Positions 30,416-37,796 of a stretch of DNA of 64,000 bases are shown in pieces. The DNA lies in assembly GCA_963702575.1 (NCBI GenBank), contig CAVPCU010000005.1:488445-552444 (forward strand), in the 5' to 3' direction. The DNA is from VRUE01 sp963702575. GTDB lineage: Bacteria; Actinomycetota; Thermoleophilia; Solirubrobacterales; 70-9. The notes below the pieces were generated by a model. The model was given only the letters and a program-made list of their open reading frames with translations, was not told the origin of the DNA and searched no databases. The position numbers and the translations under genes were made by a program. Within the stretch, counting starts at the first letter, position 1, and each line of letters begins with the position of its first letter.

Positions 30416-31037
30416 GGGGGCCCCCTTCGGCCGCGGCCGGGTCCGCCGCCTCTTCGGCCTCGACCGCAGCGGACCGCCGCCGCGCCAGACGCGCGAGGGC
30501 CAGCCGCTCAACCCCTGGACGCTGCCCAACCTGGTCGGCTACCTGCGCCTCGCCGGGCTGCCGGTCTTCCTCTGGCTCGCCTTCGAATCGGGCGACGGGC
30601 GCAGCGCCGCCTCGGCGACCGTCTTCTGGCTGATCGCGGCCGGCGACTACCTCGACGGCTTCCTCGCCCGCGTCACCGGCCAGTACAGCCGCCTCGGGGC
30701 GATGATGGACCCGCTGATCGACCGCCTGACGATCCTCTCGGGCGCGGTCGTCTGCTGGCACTTCGAGCTGCTGCCGCGCTGGGCGCTGGCGCTGCTGGTC
30801 GCGCGCGAGCTGGCGATGCTCCTGCTCGCCCAGTACGGCCTCCGCCACGGGGTCGAGCTCGCCGTCAACTGGCCCGGGCGGATCTCGGTCTTCCCGATCA
30901 TGGGCGGGATCTTCTTCGCCATGGTCTTCGCCGGCTGGGTGCCCTCGGCGCTGCTGATCGTCGGCGTCGCCCTAGCCATCCTCGCCACCGTCCTCTACGC
31001 CCGCGAGGGCATCCGCCAAGTCCGCCTCGCCCGCTGA
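30408..31037 (+). CDS. CDP-alcohol phosphatidyltransferase
   Basis: Membrane enzyme of phospholipid synthesis, 209 residues with about five hydrophobic segments. The full catalytic signature D-x2-D-G-x2-A-R-x8-G-x3-D-x3-D is present as GDYLDGFLARVTGQYSRLG-AMMDPLIDR. The start is LNPWTLPNLVGYLRL. It could be phosphatidylglycerophosphate synthase, cardiolipin synthase or a related enzyme; the motif does not separate these. A downstream hairpin at 31033-31081 probably ends this transcript. Confidence 0.88.
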   Translation: MAEGAPFGRGRVRRLFGLDRSGPPPRQTREGQPLNPWTLPNLVGYLRLAGLPVFLWLAFESGDGRSAASATVFWLIAAGDYLDGFLARVTGQYSRLGAMMDPLIDRLTILSGAVVCWHFELLPRWALALLVARELAMLLLAQYGLRHGVELAVNWPGRISVFPIMGGIFFAMVFAGWVPSALLIVGVALAILATVLYAREGIRQVRLAR

Positions 31038-31081
31038 CTTCGTCTTTCTGTTCGCTATTCGACGATAAAGGCGAAGTCAGC
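31033..31081 (+). terminator. Stem-loop terminator after the phosphatidyltransferase
   Basis: Arms GCTGACTTCGTCTTT (31033-31047) and AAAGGCGAAGTCAGC (31067-31081) pair over 15 bases with one G-U, around a 19-base loop. There is no U-tract, so it is a strong but non-classical terminator. The stop codon (31035-31037) lies within the proximal arm. Confidence 0.6.
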
Positions 31082-31101
31082 CTGCAATGGGGGGGTCAAC
31101 C

Positions 31102-31141
31102 TTCAACCTGCGGTTGAACCTTTGGGCTCGCGACCTATAAT
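31102..31141 (+). promoter_or_regulatory. Near-consensus sigma-70-type promoter with overlapping palindrome
   Basis: TTGAAC at 31114-31119 and TATAAT at 31136-31141 are separated by 16 bases, the best housekeeping promoter in the window. A perfect dyad TTCAACC-TGC-GGTTGAA (31102-31118) overlaps the -35. A regulator bound there would be expected to block RNA polymerase. A further half-site-like GGTCAACC lies just upstream (31094-31101). It drives the rsiG-like, garA-like and ftsR genes. Confidence 0.75.
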
Positions 31142-31191
31142 CGGTGGGCAGCGGCCAACGGAGGCGACCGCCTCCACGAGCAAGGAGCGAG

Positions 31192-31464
31192 ATGGAGGAC
31201 ACCTTTCCCGATCTCGGTTCGCTCAGCGACGTAGAGCTGAAGGACCTGATCGACGAGCTGACCAAGGAGGAGAACGAGATCTCCTACAAGCGCCGCGTCC
31301 TGCACGGCAAGATCGACATCCTGCGCGCCGAGCTGGTCAACCGCCTGCGGCAGAAGCGGGAAAGCGGCGACTCGCTGATCTCGGGCGACGACGTCGCCCA
31401 GCTCACCGAAATCCTCGCCGGCAAGGCGCAGGGGGCGCCGCCGGAGGACGATCCGGCCGCCTAG
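31192..31464 (+). CDS. RsiG-like small helical protein, candidate c-di-GMP-binding anti-sigma factor
   Basis: A 90-residue, mostly helical and charged protein with a Shine-Dalgarno AAGGAG about 7 bases before the ATG. Streptomyces RsiG, which holds sigma-WhiG when bound to c-di-GMP, carries two copies of E-x3-S-x2-R-x3-Q-x3-D; the Rubrobacter homologue has one. Here residues 27-42 read E27-x3-S31-x2-R34-x3-H38-x3-D42, one copy with His in place of Gln. The surrounding LSDVELKDLIDELTKEENEI and KIDILRAELVNRLR would form a helical hairpin able to dimerise. Assignment rests on the motif and size, and binding to a sigma factor is inference. First gene of an operon with GarA-like and FtsR proteins. 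Confidence 0.65.
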   Translation: MEDTFPDLGSLSDVELKDLIDELTKEENEISYKRRVLHGKIDILRAELVNRLRQKRESGDSLISGDDVAQLTEILAGKAQGAPPEDDPAA

Positions 31465-31477
31465 GCGGGAGCTAGCG

Positions 31478-31951
31478 ATGGCCGTCCACTGTCCCGAGTG
31501 CGGATTCGTCAACCCCGAGGGCGCCAACTACTGCCAAAAGTGCGGCGCCTACCTCGGCGGGCCCAAGGATGGCGACGACGAGCCGACGACGATGACCTAC
31601 CGGGTCGACGAAACCGGCGAGATGCAGCCGATCGACATCGACGAGGTGCTCGAGGAGAGCGGCGCGGCGCTGGTGATCCGCGCCGGCGGCGGGCGCGCCG
31701 GCGAGAGCTTCACCGTGACCGAGGACCGGGTCAGCATCGGGCGCAGCCCCGACGCCGGCGTCTTCCTCGACGACGTCACGGTCTCGCGCAACCACGCCCT
31801 GCTGGTCCGCCGGCGCGACGGCTTCTACATCGACGACCTCGGCTCGCTCAACGGCACCTACGTCAACCGCCGGCGGATCGAGTCCCACCTACTCGCCGAC
31901 GGCGACGAGATCCAGGTCGGCAAGTACAAGCTCAGCTACCTGGAGAAGTAG
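31478..31951 (+). CDS. garA: FHA-domain protein, GarA/OdhI-like, with N-terminal zinc ribbon
   Basis: A 157-residue phosphothreonine-switch protein. A zinc ribbon (CPECG at residues 5-9 and CQKCG at 19-23) precedes a threonine motif PTTMTYR (37-42) resembling the phosphoacceptor TTSVFR of mycobacterial GarA. The FHA domain follows, with SIGRSPDAGVFLDD, TVSRNHALL and DLGSLNGTYVNRRR. In mycobacteria and corynebacteria the orthologue is phosphorylated by Ser/Thr kinases and then controls 2-oxoglutarate dehydrogenase and glutamate enzymes. The zinc ribbon is not part of GarA proper. Followed by ftsR as in Mycobacterium. Confidence 0.85.
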   Translation: MAVHCPECGFVNPEGANYCQKCGAYLGGPKDGDDEPTTMTYRVDETGEMQPIDIDEVLEESGAALVIRAGGGRAGESFTVTEDRVSIGRSPDAGVFLDDVTVSRNHALLVRRRDGFYIDDLGSLNGTYVNRRRIESHLLADGDEIQVGKYKLSYLEK

Positions 31952-31960
31952 GGCGGGCCC

Positions 31961-32704
31961 GTGGCAGTCTCCGAGCAGCAGGCCCGCCAGCGCGACTCGC
32001 GCCCGCGCAAGGCGCTGACGATCGGCGCCGTCTGCAAGATCCTCGAGAACGAGTTCGCCGACATCTCGATCTCCAAGATCCGCTACCTCGAGGACCAGAA
32101 GCTGCTGACGCCGCGGCGCACCCCGGGCGGCTACCGCCTCTACAGCCAGTCCGACGTCGAGCGGCTGCGGACGATCCTGCGGCTGCAGCGCGACGAGTTC
32201 CTGCCGCTGCGGGTGATCCGCCAGGAGCTGGCAGCCGGCGGCGACGTCGACCTCGGCGGGGGCGGGGGGGACCGGCGGCCGGCGGCCGGCGCGGTGCGCC
32301 GCGCGATCCTGGTCAACACCTCGAGCGCCTACCTCAGCCTCGAGGAGATGATCGAGGAGACGGGCGCCCGCGCCGAGCTGATCGCCGAGCTGGAGAACTT
32401 CGGCATCGTCCAGCCGGAGAAGCGCGACGGGCGCCCCGTCTACGACGAGACCGACCGCGAGATCGTCCGCACCGCCAACGAGCTCTCGCGGGTCGGCGTC
32501 GGGGCGCGCAACCTGCGCGTCTTCCGCTCCTCCGCCGACCGTGAGGCGAACCTGCTCGAAGCGCTGCTCGGGCCCTCGCTGCGCTCGCGCAACCCCGAGC
32601 GGCGCAAGGAGGCGTTGGAGAACCTCGAGAGCCTGGCGGCGACGGTGGGCCACCTCAAGCACCTGCTGCTGGTGAGGGACCTGCGGCGCCTGGCCGGCGA
32701 CTGA
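31961..32704 (+). CDS. ftsR: MerR-family regulator FtsR with two winged-helix domains
   Basis: A 247-residue DNA-binding protein. The N-terminal MerR domain (about residues 17-90) shows TIGAVCKILENEF, ISKIRYLEDQKLLTPRRTPG and GYRLYSQSDVERL. A glycine-rich linker follows. A second MerR-like domain is at about 125-185 (YLSLEEMIEETGARAELIAE, GRPVYDETDREIV). Double MerR domains and the place next to a GarA gene match mycobacterial Rv1828/FtsR, an activator of ftsZ in corynebacteria. GTG start. The dyad at 31102 is a candidate autoregulatory site, untested. Confidence 0.85.
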   Translation: MAVSEQQARQRDSRPRKALTIGAVCKILENEFADISISKIRYLEDQKLLTPRRTPGGYRLYSQSDVERLRTILRLQRDEFLPLRVIRQELAAGGDVDLGGGGGDRRPAAGAVRRAILVNTSSAYLSLEEMIEETGARAELIAELENFGIVQPEKRDGRPVYDETDREIVRTANELSRVGVGARNLRVFRSSADREANLLEALLGPSLRSRNPERRKEALENLESLAATVGHLKHLLLVRDLRRLAGD

Positions 32705-32714
32705 GCGCGCAGCG

Positions 32715-33167
32715 GTGCCGCGCGTCACCCGCCGCCGCACGATCCCGGCCCCGCCAGAGCGGGTATGGGAGCTCGTCTCGGATCCCTACAGCCTGCCGCG
32801 CTGGTGGCCGCGCACCAGCCGGGTCGAGAGCGTCGACGTCAAGCCGGGGGGCAAGCGCAGCCAGTGGACCAAGGTGCTGCAGACGGCCGAGGGGCGCGGC
32901 GTGCGGGCCGACTTCCGCTGCCTCAGCTCGGCCGAGGGCGAGCGCTACGTCTGGGAGCAGCAGCTCGAAGGCACGCCCTTTGAGCGCCACCTGCGCAGCT
33001 CGAGGGTCGAGGTCCGCCTGCGCGGTGCCGGCGCCGGCACCGAGGTCAGCCTCAGCTCCGAGCAGAAGCTGCGCGGCATGTCGCGGCTGGGCTCGCCGAT
33101 GATGCGCGGCGGCCAGGGCAAGATCCTCGACGAGGCACTCGACGGGCTCGAGCGGGCGCTGACGTGA
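32715..33167 (+). CDS. SRPBCC-superfamily (START-like) protein
   Basis: A 150-residue single-domain protein of the polyketide cyclase/START fold, which binds hydrophobic ligands in a helix-grip cavity. The family pattern is seen at the N-terminus (TIPAPPERVWELVSDPYSLP-RWWPRTSRV) and in the C-terminal helix (KILDEALDGLERAL). No catalytic residues are assigned. The GTG start is 10 bases after ftsR, so it may be part of that operon. GTGA overlap with the next gene suggests a shared role in lipid handling, which is inference. Confidence 0.8.
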   Translation: MPRVTRRRTIPAPPERVWELVSDPYSLPRWWPRTSRVESVDVKPGGKRSQWTKVLQTAEGRGVRADFRCLSSAEGERYVWEQQLEGTPFERHLRSSRVEVRLRGAGAGTEVSLSSEQKLRGMSRLGSPMMRGGQGKILDEALDGLERALT

Positions 33168-34795
33168 ACAGGCCCAGGCGGGACTCGAAGTGGTGGGGTT
33201 GGGGCGACCCGGCGATCGCGCCGGAGCTGGACGGGGCTGCGCTGGCGACGTTGCGCGAGCGGGTGGGCGAGCTGCAGCCGGCCAGCCGCACCACAGACCT
33301 CGACGCCGTCCGGCTCCCCCCCGCCGAGCCGCTGCCGCCGGCGCTGGTCGATGCGGTCGGCGAGGGCGCGGTCTTCGCCTCGCCGGAGGATCGCGTCCGC
33401 CACGCGGCTGGCTGCGGCTATGCCGACCTGGTGCGGCTGCGCGGGGGGCGTCTCGACGCCGCGCCCGACGCCGTTCTGCTGCCCGCCGACGCCGACGCCG
33501 TGCGGCGCGCGCTCGAGGTCTGCGCGGCGGAGGGCGTCGCGGTCGTCCCCTTCGGCGGCGGGACCAGCGTGGTCGGCGGGGTCGAGCCGCTGCGCGGCGC
33601 CCACCCGCGCCTGGTCAGCCTCGACCTGGCCCGCCTGCGCGAGGTCGAGGTCGACCGCCGCTCGCTGACCGCGAAGCTCGGCGCCGGCCTGCGCGGGCCG
33701 GAGGCCGAAGCGGCGCTGAACGCGCAGGGGGTCGTGCTCGGCCATTTCCCGCAGTCCTTCGAGTACGCGACGGTCGGTGGCTTCGCCGCGACCCGCTCGG
33801 CCGGCCAGGCCTCGAGCGGCTACGGCCGCTTCGACTCCCTGGTCACCGCCCTGAGCCTGATCGCCCCCGTTGGCGAGCTGCGCACGCTGGAGACGCCGCA
33901 CACCGCCGCCGGGCCCTCGCTGCGCGAGCTGGCGCTCGGCTCGGAGGGCGTGTTCGGCGTGATCCCCGAGGTGACGGTCCGGGTCAGGCCGGCCCCAACC
34001 GTGCGCCGCTACGAGGCCTGGATCGCCGAGAGCTTCGAGGCCGGCGCGGAGATCGTCCGCGCCCTTGCCCAGGGCCCCGGCCTGCCCGACGTGATCCGGG
34101 TTTCCGACGAGGAGGAGACCGCGATCTCGCTCGCCCTCTCCGGCCCGCGCGGGATCGCCGCGACCGCCTTCGACCGCTACCTCGGGCTTCGCCGCAGGCG
34201 CGGCGGCTGCCTGATCGTCGTCGGGATCGAGGGCGGGGAGGAGTCGGTCGCCCGCCGCCGCGCGCTGGCGGTGCGGGCGCTGCGTCGCGGCGGCGCCGTC
34301 TACCTCGGCCAGGGCGTCGGGCGCTCCTGGGAGCACGGTCGCTTCCAGGGCCCCTACCTGCGCGACACGCTGATGGACATGGGGGCGATGGTCGAGACGC
34401 TCGAGACCTCGCACACCTGGAGCCGCCTCGGCGAGCTGCACGACGCGGTCGCGGCGGCGATCCGCGGAGCTCTCGTCGACCAGGGCACGCCCGGGCTCGC
34501 CTTCTGCCACCTCTCGCACGCCTACGCCGACGGCGCCTCGCTCTACTTCACCTTCGTCTCCCGCGCCCGCCCCGGCGCCGAGCTTGAGCAGTGGGCGGCG
34601 GTCAAGCGCACCGCCTCGGAGGCGATCCTCGCCGCCGGCGGCACGATCACCCACCACCACGCGGTCGGCCGCGACCACGCCCCCTACATGGAGGCCGAGG
34701 TGGGAGCGACCGGGCTCGACGCCCTGCGCGCGGTCAAGGAGCGGCTCGATCCAACGGGGATCATGAACCCGGGGAAGCTGATCCCCACCAGCTAG
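33164..34795 (+). CDS. FAD-linked oxidase, alkyldihydroxyacetonephosphate synthase-like
   Basis: A 543-residue flavoprotein of the vanillyl-alcohol-oxidase fold. The PCMH-type FAD domain (about 95-280) shows VVPFGGGTSVVGGVEPL, HFPQSFEYATVGGFAATRSA and GSEGVFGVIPEVTVRVRP. The cap domain has the histidine-rich ITHHHAVGRDHAPYMEAE typical of AGPS, and the end is LDPTGIMNPGKLIP. AGPS makes the ether bond of ether lipids; actinobacterial relatives exist but their reaction is uncertain. It overlaps the SRPBCC gene and converges on the next gene, overlapping it by 4 bases. Confidence 0.85.
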   Translation: MNRPRRDSKWWGWGDPAIAPELDGAALATLRERVGELQPASRTTDLDAVRLPPAEPLPPALVDAVGEGAVFASPEDRVRHAAGCGYADLVRLRGGRLDAAPDAVLLPADADAVRRALEVCAAEGVAVVPFGGGTSVVGGVEPLRGAHPRLVSLDLARLREVEVDRRSLTAKLGAGLRGPEAEAALNAQGVVLGHFPQSFEYATVGGFAATRSAGQASSGYGRFDSLVTALSLIAPVGELRTLETPHTAAGPSLRELALGSEGVFGVIPEVTVRVRPAPTVRRYEAWIAESFEAGAEIVRALAQGPGLPDVIRVSDEEETAISLALSGPRGIAATAFDRYLGLRRRRGGCLIVVGIEGGEESVARRRALAVRALRRGGAVYLGQGVGRSWEHGRFQGPYLRDTLMDMGAMVETLETSHTWSRLGELHDAVAAAIRGALVDQGTPGLAFCHLSHAYADGASLYFTFVSRARPGAELEQWAAVKRTASEAILAAGGTITHHHAVGRDHAPYMEAEVGATGLDALRAVKERLDPTGIMNPGKLIPTS

Positions 34796-35676
34796 CGCTT
34801 TTCGGAGGCGGCCTGTTTGAGGATCGGGCCGACGATTTCGCCGCTGAGGACGGTTTCGCCGCTGTAGGGGGGGAGGGATTTCTGCTTCTTCGCCTGCGCC
34901 ACCTCGCGTTCGTAGGCGGCGTCGCTGGTGCGCGAGACGTTGATCTCCTTGAAGGCCCCCGCCGCCACGTAGGCGAGCAGTTCGGCCGGGATCGGCAGCT
35001 GCACGCCCAGCCGGCCGGACTTGGTCACCTTGGCCGAGCCGATCCGCAGCGCGACCTTCGGGTTGCGGTACAGCCAGACGGTGTAGGACTGGCCCGGCTT
35101 GTTGGGGTCGAGTCCCTGGGCGGCGACCTGGAGGACGATTTCTTCCTTGCCGACGCGCCCGAAGATCGCCAGGCCTTCACCGCTCTGGCCGCTGACCGGC
35201 TTCAGTTCGGCCCGCGTCAGCTTGCCGCTGGCAGCGCCTTCCGCGGTCGCGCTTTCGCCGGAGCTCGAGCTGGAGCCACCCGAAGTGCCGCCGATCAGGG
35301 CGATCAGGCCCAGCACGACGGCGACCAGCGCGACGACGCCGCCGGCGATGATCACGAATCTGCGCCGCTCGGGGGCGATCGCGCCGCTCGGGCGGCGGCG
35401 CGGCTTTGCGCGCGCTGGCTTTGGAGCGGGCGGCGGGGCGGGGGGCGCCGGCTTCGCCGGCGGAGGCATCGCGGGCGGCGGGGACGGAGTCGGCGGTGCG
35501 GCCTCAACTGGCTCCGGAGCCTCCTGCTCGGCGGCCGCGGCAGCCAGGGCCTCGCTCATCTCGGCTCGCACCTGCTCGACGCTGACCCCCTTCAGCGCGG
35601 CGATGTCGGCGTAGCCCTCCTCGCCCCGCTCGGCGAGCAGGCGCAGCATCGCCCTCTGGTCGTCGGTCAGGCCCAT
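34792..35676 (-). CDS. Single-pass membrane protein with N-terminal HTH-like and C-terminal RskA-like domain
   Basis: A 294-residue protein in three parts. Residues 1-45 (LTDDQRAMLRLLAERGEEGY-ADIAALKGVSVEQVRAE) resemble sigma region 4 or another HTH. A Pro/Ala-rich linker with basic residues (about 50-105) leads to one membrane segment (about 106-128). The outer part has the YTVWLYRNPKVALRIG block of anti-sigma-K/RskA C-terminal domains. This suggests a sensor that carries a DNA- or sigma-like module inside and a folded domain outside. No sigma gene is adjacent. Function is not established. Confidence 0.65.
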   Translation of the reverse strand: MGLTDDQRAMLRLLAERGEEGYADIAALKGVSVEQVRAEMSEALAAAAAEQEAPEPVEAAPPTPSPPPAMPPPAKPAPPAPPPAPKPARAKPRRRPSGAIAPERRRFVIIAGGVVALVAVVLGLIALIGGTSGGSSSSSGESATAEGAASGKLTRAELKPVSGQSGEGLAIFGRVGKEEIVLQVAAQGLDPNKPGQSYTVWLYRNPKVALRIGSAKVTKSGRLGVQLPIPAELLAYVAAGAFKEINVSRTSDAAYEREVAQAKKQKSLPPYSGETVLSGEIVGPILKQAASEKR

Positions 35677-35693
35677 CGGCTCGCGGAGACTAT

Positions 35694-35717
35694 GCGATGC
35701 GCCTTAAGGCGCATCGC
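35694..35717. promoter_or_regulatory. 24-base perfect palindrome in a divergent promoter region
   Basis: GCGATGCGCCTT and AAGGCGCATCGC form an uninterrupted dyad centred on TTAA, midway between the divergent membrane protein and thioesterase genes (63 bases apart). A hairpin without a loop is unfavourable in RNA, so a dimeric DNA-binding regulator is the likelier reading. Confidence 0.55.
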
Positions 35718-35739
35718 GAGCAGGTAGGGTCACGCCGCG

Positions 35740-36150
35740 ATGACGGACGATCCCCGCGGGCTGCTCTCCCACTTCGACGCCCTGCTCGGCACGGAGTGGC
35801 TCGACGACGACCCCGACCACGCCCGCGTGCGGGTGGCGATGCGCGACGAGCTGCGCCAGCCGGTCGGCCTGTTGCACGGCGGCGTGATGTCGAGCCTGGT
35901 CGAGAGCGTCTGCTCGCGCGCGACGGCGCTGGCGGTCGTGGGCGACGGGATGGCGGCGATGGGCCAATCGATCTCGGTCAGCTTCATCCGCCCGATCACC
36001 GAGGGCCACGCCGAAGTCAAGGCCAGAGCCCGCCACCGCGGCCGCACCACCTGGGTCTGGGACGCCGAGGTCGTAGACGCCAACGGCAAACTCTGCGCCC
36101 TCGCTCAAATGACCATCGCGGTCAGGCCTATCCGCCAAAGCGATTCGTGA
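35740..36150 (+). CDS. PaaI-type hotdog-fold thioesterase
   Basis: A 136-residue acyl-CoA thioesterase. Family markers are QPVGLLHGGVMSSLVESVCS, with the His-Gly-Gly of the active-site helix, and ISVSFIRPITEGHAEVKARA on the central strands. The substrate is unknown; relatives hydrolyse phenylacetyl- or fatty acyl-CoA. Its 3' end overlaps the convergent nadE by 23 bases. Confidence 0.85.
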   Translation: MTDDPRGLLSHFDALLGTEWLDDDPDHARVRVAMRDELRQPVGLLHGGVMSSLVESVCSRATALAVVGDGMAAMGQSISVSFIRPITEGHAEVKARARHRGRTTWVWDAEVVDANGKLCALAQMTIAVRPIRQSDS

Positions 36151-37792
36151 TCGGCAGGCGGCGGTCGCGACCGAAGGCCTTCGGCGTGATGCGGATGCCG
36201 GGGGCGGCCTGGCGGCGCTTGTACTCGGAGCGGTCGACCATGTGCACGACCTCGTCGACGACGTCGGCCGGCATTCCCGCGGCGATCATCTCCTCGCGGC
36301 CCCGGTCGCGCTCGACGTAGGCCTCGAGCACGCGGTCGAGCAGCTCGTAGGGGGGAAGCGAGTCGGTGTCGCGCTGGTCGGGGCGCAGCTCGGCCGAGGG
36401 CGCCCGCTCGATCACCGAGGCCGGCACCAGCTCGCTTCCGGCGACCTCGTTGCGGTGGCGCACCAGCTCGTAGACGAGCGTCTTCGGCACGTCCTTGATC
36501 GCCGCGAAGCCGCCGGCCATGTCGCCGTAGAGGGTCGCGTAGCCGACCGACATCTCGCTCTTGTTGCCGGTGGTCAGCACCAGCCAGCCGTGCTTGTTGG
36601 ACAGCGCCATCATCACGTTGCCGCGGATCCGCGCCTGGAGGTTCTCGGCGGCCAGGTCGGGCTCCGAGGGCCGCGCCGGGTCGTGCGGGAGGACGCGCGG
36701 CGCGGCCTCCTCCTCGGCGGCGAGGGACGGCGCCAGCGCCCGATCATAGGCGTCCATCGTCGCGCCGATCGGGACCTCCAGCGCCTCGGCCCCGAGGTTG
36801 GCGGCGATCGCCCGCGCGTCGGACTGGGTCTCGGCGCTCGAGTGGGGCGAGGGCATGACGACGCAGCTGACGCTCTCCGGGCCGACCGCGTCGACGGCGA
36901 GCTGTGCGACCAGGGCGGAGTCGATCCCGCCCGAGAGGGCGATCCCGACGTGGCCGAAGCCGTTCTTGCGCACGTAGTCGCGCAGGCCGAGCACCAGCGC
37001 GCCGTAGACCTCGGCCAGGTCGGGGAGCGGCTCGGCGACGCGGGCGGGGGCGGGGGCGGGGATCTCGCAGAGCAGCAGCTCCTCCTCGAACTGGGCGGCG
37101 CGGGCGATCACCTCACCGCTTGGGTCGACGACGAAGCTCTGTCCGTCGAAGACCAGCTCGTCCTGGCCGCCGACGAGGTTGCAGAACGCCAGGTGGGCGC
37201 CGTAGGCGCGGGCGCGGGCGGCGAACATCTCCTCGCGCTCGCGGCCCTTGCCGCGGTGGTAGGGAGAGCCCGAGGGGTTGGCGATCAGCCGCGCCCCCTC
37301 GTCCGCCTCCAGTGAGGCCGGTGGGCCCTCGCTCCAGAGGTCCTCGCAGATCGTCAGCCCGACCGCGGCGCCGGCGACCGAGACGACAAGGGGCTCGCCA
37401 CCGGGGACGAAGTAGCGCTGCTCGTCGAAGACCGCGTAGTTGGGCAGGCGGTTCTTGCGGTAGACCGCGCGGATCTCCCCGCCGGCGAGCACCGCGAGCG
37501 AGTTGTGCGCGTGGCGGTGATCGCCGCCGCCGGCGACGGGCTCGGCGAAGCCGACGAGGACGGTCATCTCGCTGACCCCGCGCGCGAGCTCCTCGACCGC
37601 GCGACGGTTGGCCTCGACGAAGTGGCGCTTCAGGTAGAGGTCCTCGGCCGGGTAGCCGGGGATGCAGAGCTCGGGGAAGATCGTCAGCTCGGCCCCCTCC
37701 GCCTCCGCCCGGCCGATCCACTCCGCCACCTTGGCCGCGTTACCGTCGACGTCGCCGACGGTCGGGTCGATCTGGGCCAGCGCCGCGCGCAA
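36128..37792 (-). CDS. nadE: Glutamine-dependent NAD+ synthetase
   Basis: Amidates nicotinate adenine dinucleotide to NAD. The 554 residues comprise an N-terminal nitrilase-fold glutaminase and a C-terminal synthetase. The glutaminase triad is Glu in FPELCIPGYPAEDL, Lys in YRKNRLPNYAVFDE and Cys in LTICEDLW. The synthetase P-loop is ALSGGIDSALVAQ, with TTGNKSEMSVGYATLYGD further on. A TTG at 37792 appears to be the start. It follows the wax ester synthase by 4 bases and is probably cotranscribed with it. Confidence 0.95.
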   Translation of the reverse strand: MRAALAQIDPTVGDVDGNAAKVAEWIGRAEAEGAELTIFPELCIPGYPAEDLYLKRHFVEANRRAVEELARGVSEMTVLVGFAEPVAGGGDHRHAHNSLAVLAGGEIRAVYRKNRLPNYAVFDEQRYFVPGGEPLVVSVAGAAVGLTICEDLWSEGPPASLEADEGARLIANPSGSPYHRGKGREREEMFAARARAYGAHLAFCNLVGGQDELVFDGQSFVVDPSGEVIARAAQFEEELLLCEIPAPAPARVAEPLPDLAEVYGALVLGLRDYVRKNGFGHVGIALSGGIDSALVAQLAVDAVGPESVSCVVMPSPHSSAETQSDARAIAANLGAEALEVPIGATMDAYDRALAPSLAAEEEAAPRVLPHDPARPSEPDLAAENLQARIRGNVMMALSNKHGWLVLTTGNKSEMSVGYATLYGDMAGGFAAIKDVPKTLVYELVRHRNEVAGSELVPASVIERAPSAELRPDQRDTDSLPPYELLDRVLEAYVERDRGREEMIAAGMPADVVDEVVHMVDRSEYKRRQAAPGIRITPKAFGRDRRLPITNRFGG

Positions 37793-37796
37793 AGGG

